NCBI GenBank assembly: GCA_934476515.1
Contig: CAKSNZ010000017.1
Coordinates: 1-40,573, forward strand
Direction: 5' to 3'
Source: an uncultured Ruminococcus sp.
GTDB taxonomy: Bacteria; Bacillota; Clostridia; Oscillospirales; Acutalibacteraceae
Length of the DNA stretch: 40,573 nucleotides
Part shown: in pieces, positions 39,290 to 40,573 of the stretch
Numbering within the stretch: the stretch's first letter is position 1
How the letters are laid out: each line of letters starts with the position of its first letter
Notes under the pieces: model-generated
What the model saw: only the letters and a program-made list of their open reading frames with translations
Told to the model about the DNA's origin: nothing
The model's database searches: none
Program-made: the position numbers and the translations under genes

Positions 39290-40573
39290 ATGGATATAAA
39301 ACATCAAAGCCTTGTACTTGATATTAACGAAACAAGAAACTACACCCTTATAAAGGCTTGTCAGGGCGACCAAAAGTCAAGATACATAGATTGTACTCTT
39401 ACTCAGAATGGCTCTGTATTAAGCCTTACAAGCAATTATAGGGCAATAGTAAAAGCAAGTATTAATAATGAAGTTAAGGCTATTAACAGTTGTACTATTG
39501 ATACAACAAGTCAAGTGATTGTAGTTGAACTGACAAGTGTTATGCTTGACACACCGGGTGTTTTGAATTGTGAGATTACCGTACAAGACGGTCAACAGAT
39601 TGTTACATCACAAGCATTTGCAGTACAGGTTAGACAATCTACAGTAGCTAATGAAACTGAAATTAAGAAGTCTAAAGAGTACGGTGCATTAGTTGATGCA
39701 CTTAATAGCATTGCTGATGTTGAAAGCAAAGCCGATAAAGTGCAGGGATTAGTTGATAACATTGACAGACTTGAAAGTGCTGACAGACTAAAACATTTAG
39801 CTGAACATGGTCGTTTTAACTTCTCTGCAACTTTTACAAGTGATGGAGTAATTAAAAAGACAACATCAGCTAGTATTTTACAGTCGGGTGATTTTGCAAC
39901 AGGTCAAAATGATATAGGCACAGCTTATGTTAGCAACGCAGTAACAAAAATCGGTAGTGGTACTTTTAGTAACTGCACATCTCTAACAACAATCTATGTT
40001 GATAACAAACGTTCAAAAAATATAGTGCCTGATACTGCAAAAGATAGTAAAACAAGAGTTATTTACTCTGATGATGATAATTTTCTCAGTGTGAATGAAC
40101 TTCTTGCAAGTGCTATTAAGTCGCTGAAGAAACAAGTAAATGCAGATAAGTCTGATTGGGAGAACAGAGCAACAAGTATTGAAACTCAGCACAAAACAGA
40201 TGTACAAGCACTAACCGACAAGGCTAATAGCATTGTTGAACAGGCAAATACTGATAGGCAGAATTTTAATAAGTCAGTTGATGAAATCAATACCAAGTTA
40301 GAAACACCTCTTGCTGATATTGAAAGTCTAAAGGCTGATAAACTTGATAAAGCTGATTTTAATAGCTATAAAACTGCAACAGACAAAGCATTTGCAAGTA
40401 ACTTAACTTTAATCAATCAAAATGCAATTAAAGTTGCAACAGATAAGTCAACTAGCATTGTACTTAATGATAGTAGTGATTGTAATATTGTTGATTTAAA
40501 ACTATACAATACACAAGCAAATTTATATATGTGTGGCAAAAATCTTGCAGATTTTAATACATATTTTGCAAAA
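39290..40573 (+). CDS. Baseplate / receptor-binding protein with a BspA-like LRR unit (3' truncated by window)
   Basis: Open from ATG 39290 (AGAAAGGAAAG upstream) to the window edge, 428 codons. The N-terminus (about 1-110) resembles BppU-type baseplate domains. A helical linker follows. Near residues 212-242 there is a BspA/LRR_5-like repeat, KIGSGTFSNCTSLTTIYVDN, of a type known in bacterial surface adhesins. Long coiled segments come next (ADKSDWENRATSIETQHKTD). It probably contacts the host surface; the C-terminal receptor-binding part is not visible. Confidence 0.8.
   Translation, partial: MDIKHQSLVLDINETRNYTLIKACQGDQKSRYIDCTLTQNGSVLSLTSNYRAIVKASINNEVKAINSCTIDTTSQVIVVELTSVMLDTPGVLNCEITVQDGQQIVTSQAFAVQVRQSTVANETEIKKSKEYGALVDALNSIADVESKADKVQGLVDNIDRLESADRLKHLAEHGRFNFSATFTSDGVIKKTTSASILQSGDFATGQNDIGTAYVSNAVTKIGSGTFSNCTSLTTIYVDNKRSKNIVPDTAKDSKTRVIYSDDDNFLSVNELLASAIKSLKKQVNADKSDWENRATSIETQHKTDVQALTDKANSIVEQANTDRQNFNKSVDEINTKLETPLADIESLKADKLDKADFNSYKTATDKAFASNLTLINQNAIKVATDKSTSIVLNDSSDCNIVDLKLYNTQANLYMCGKNLADFNTYFAK

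Noticed and set aside
1..40573. CRISPR array or insertion sequence.
   Set aside because: No regularly spaced direct repeats with unique spacers, and no transposase or terminal inverted repeats were seen.
9131..40573. A second copy of the tRNA-Ser 3' end as the other attachment site.
   Set aside because: I found no repeat of the tRNA end inside the window; the prophage continues past the right edge.

Overview
The window looks like an AT-rich Gram-positive chromosome, probably a gut-type Clostridia. The evidence is the low GC, strong AGGAGG-type ribosome sites, frequent TTG/GTG starts, an Agr-type peptide quorum-sensing operon and a polyamine ABC transporter. I cannot name the species. Positions 1 to about 9134 are host DNA. 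Positions about 9135 to the right edge are one integrated temperate siphophage whose far end, with its att site and lysis genes, lies outside the window.

Host part. The 3' end of an Rhs/YD-repeat gene (1-177) is followed by an agr-like cluster: LytTR response regulator, GHKL sensor kinase, AgrB-like processing protease and a short AgrD-like precursor (2979-3122) whose ring-forming residue seems to be serine instead of cysteine. A formate/nitrite transporter gene (3305-4153) comes next. Then comes a tightly coupled potABCD operon (4336-8954) whose binding protein is anchored by a C-terminal membrane helix. The host part ends with a tRNA-Ser(CGA), whose 3' end is the inferred integration site.

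Phage lysogeny and accessory part (9148-13766, mostly minus strand). It holds a tyrosine integrase with a long structured leader, a zeta-type kinase with an XRE partner (toxin-antitoxin), a PUA/EVE-like membrane-anchored coiled-coil protein that may act in defence, an ImmA/IrrE-type metalloprotease and a CI-like repressor. A Cro-like gene diverges from the repressor across a region with repeated TTCAC-N5-GTGAA operators. Two short plus-strand transcription units (promoter, then intrinsic terminator, no ORF) lie here: one antisense to the integrase leader (about 10297-10375), one divergent from the putative defence gene (about 12734-12806).

Early and replication part (13786-24926, plus strand). 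Small regulators and membrane proteins are followed by a recombination/replication set: DUF3102-like protein, Gp157, AAA ATPase, SF2 helicase, VRR-NUC nuclease, DUF669 protein with an SSB-like acidic tail, and a P4-type primase-helicase followed by an AT-rich repeat-bearing candidate origin. The segment ends with an ArpU/DUF1492-like late activator.

Late part (24928-40573, plus strand). Three helically phased AGGATACC repeats precede a promoter and a leader terminator. Next come terS, terL, an SPP1-type portal, a MuF head protein fused to an HELGH metalloprotease-like tail with a small partner gene, scaffold, capsid, connectors, tail tube, tail chaperones joined by a -1 frameshift (T TTT TTC), tape measure, Dit, Tal-like protein and a baseplate protein cut by the window edge.
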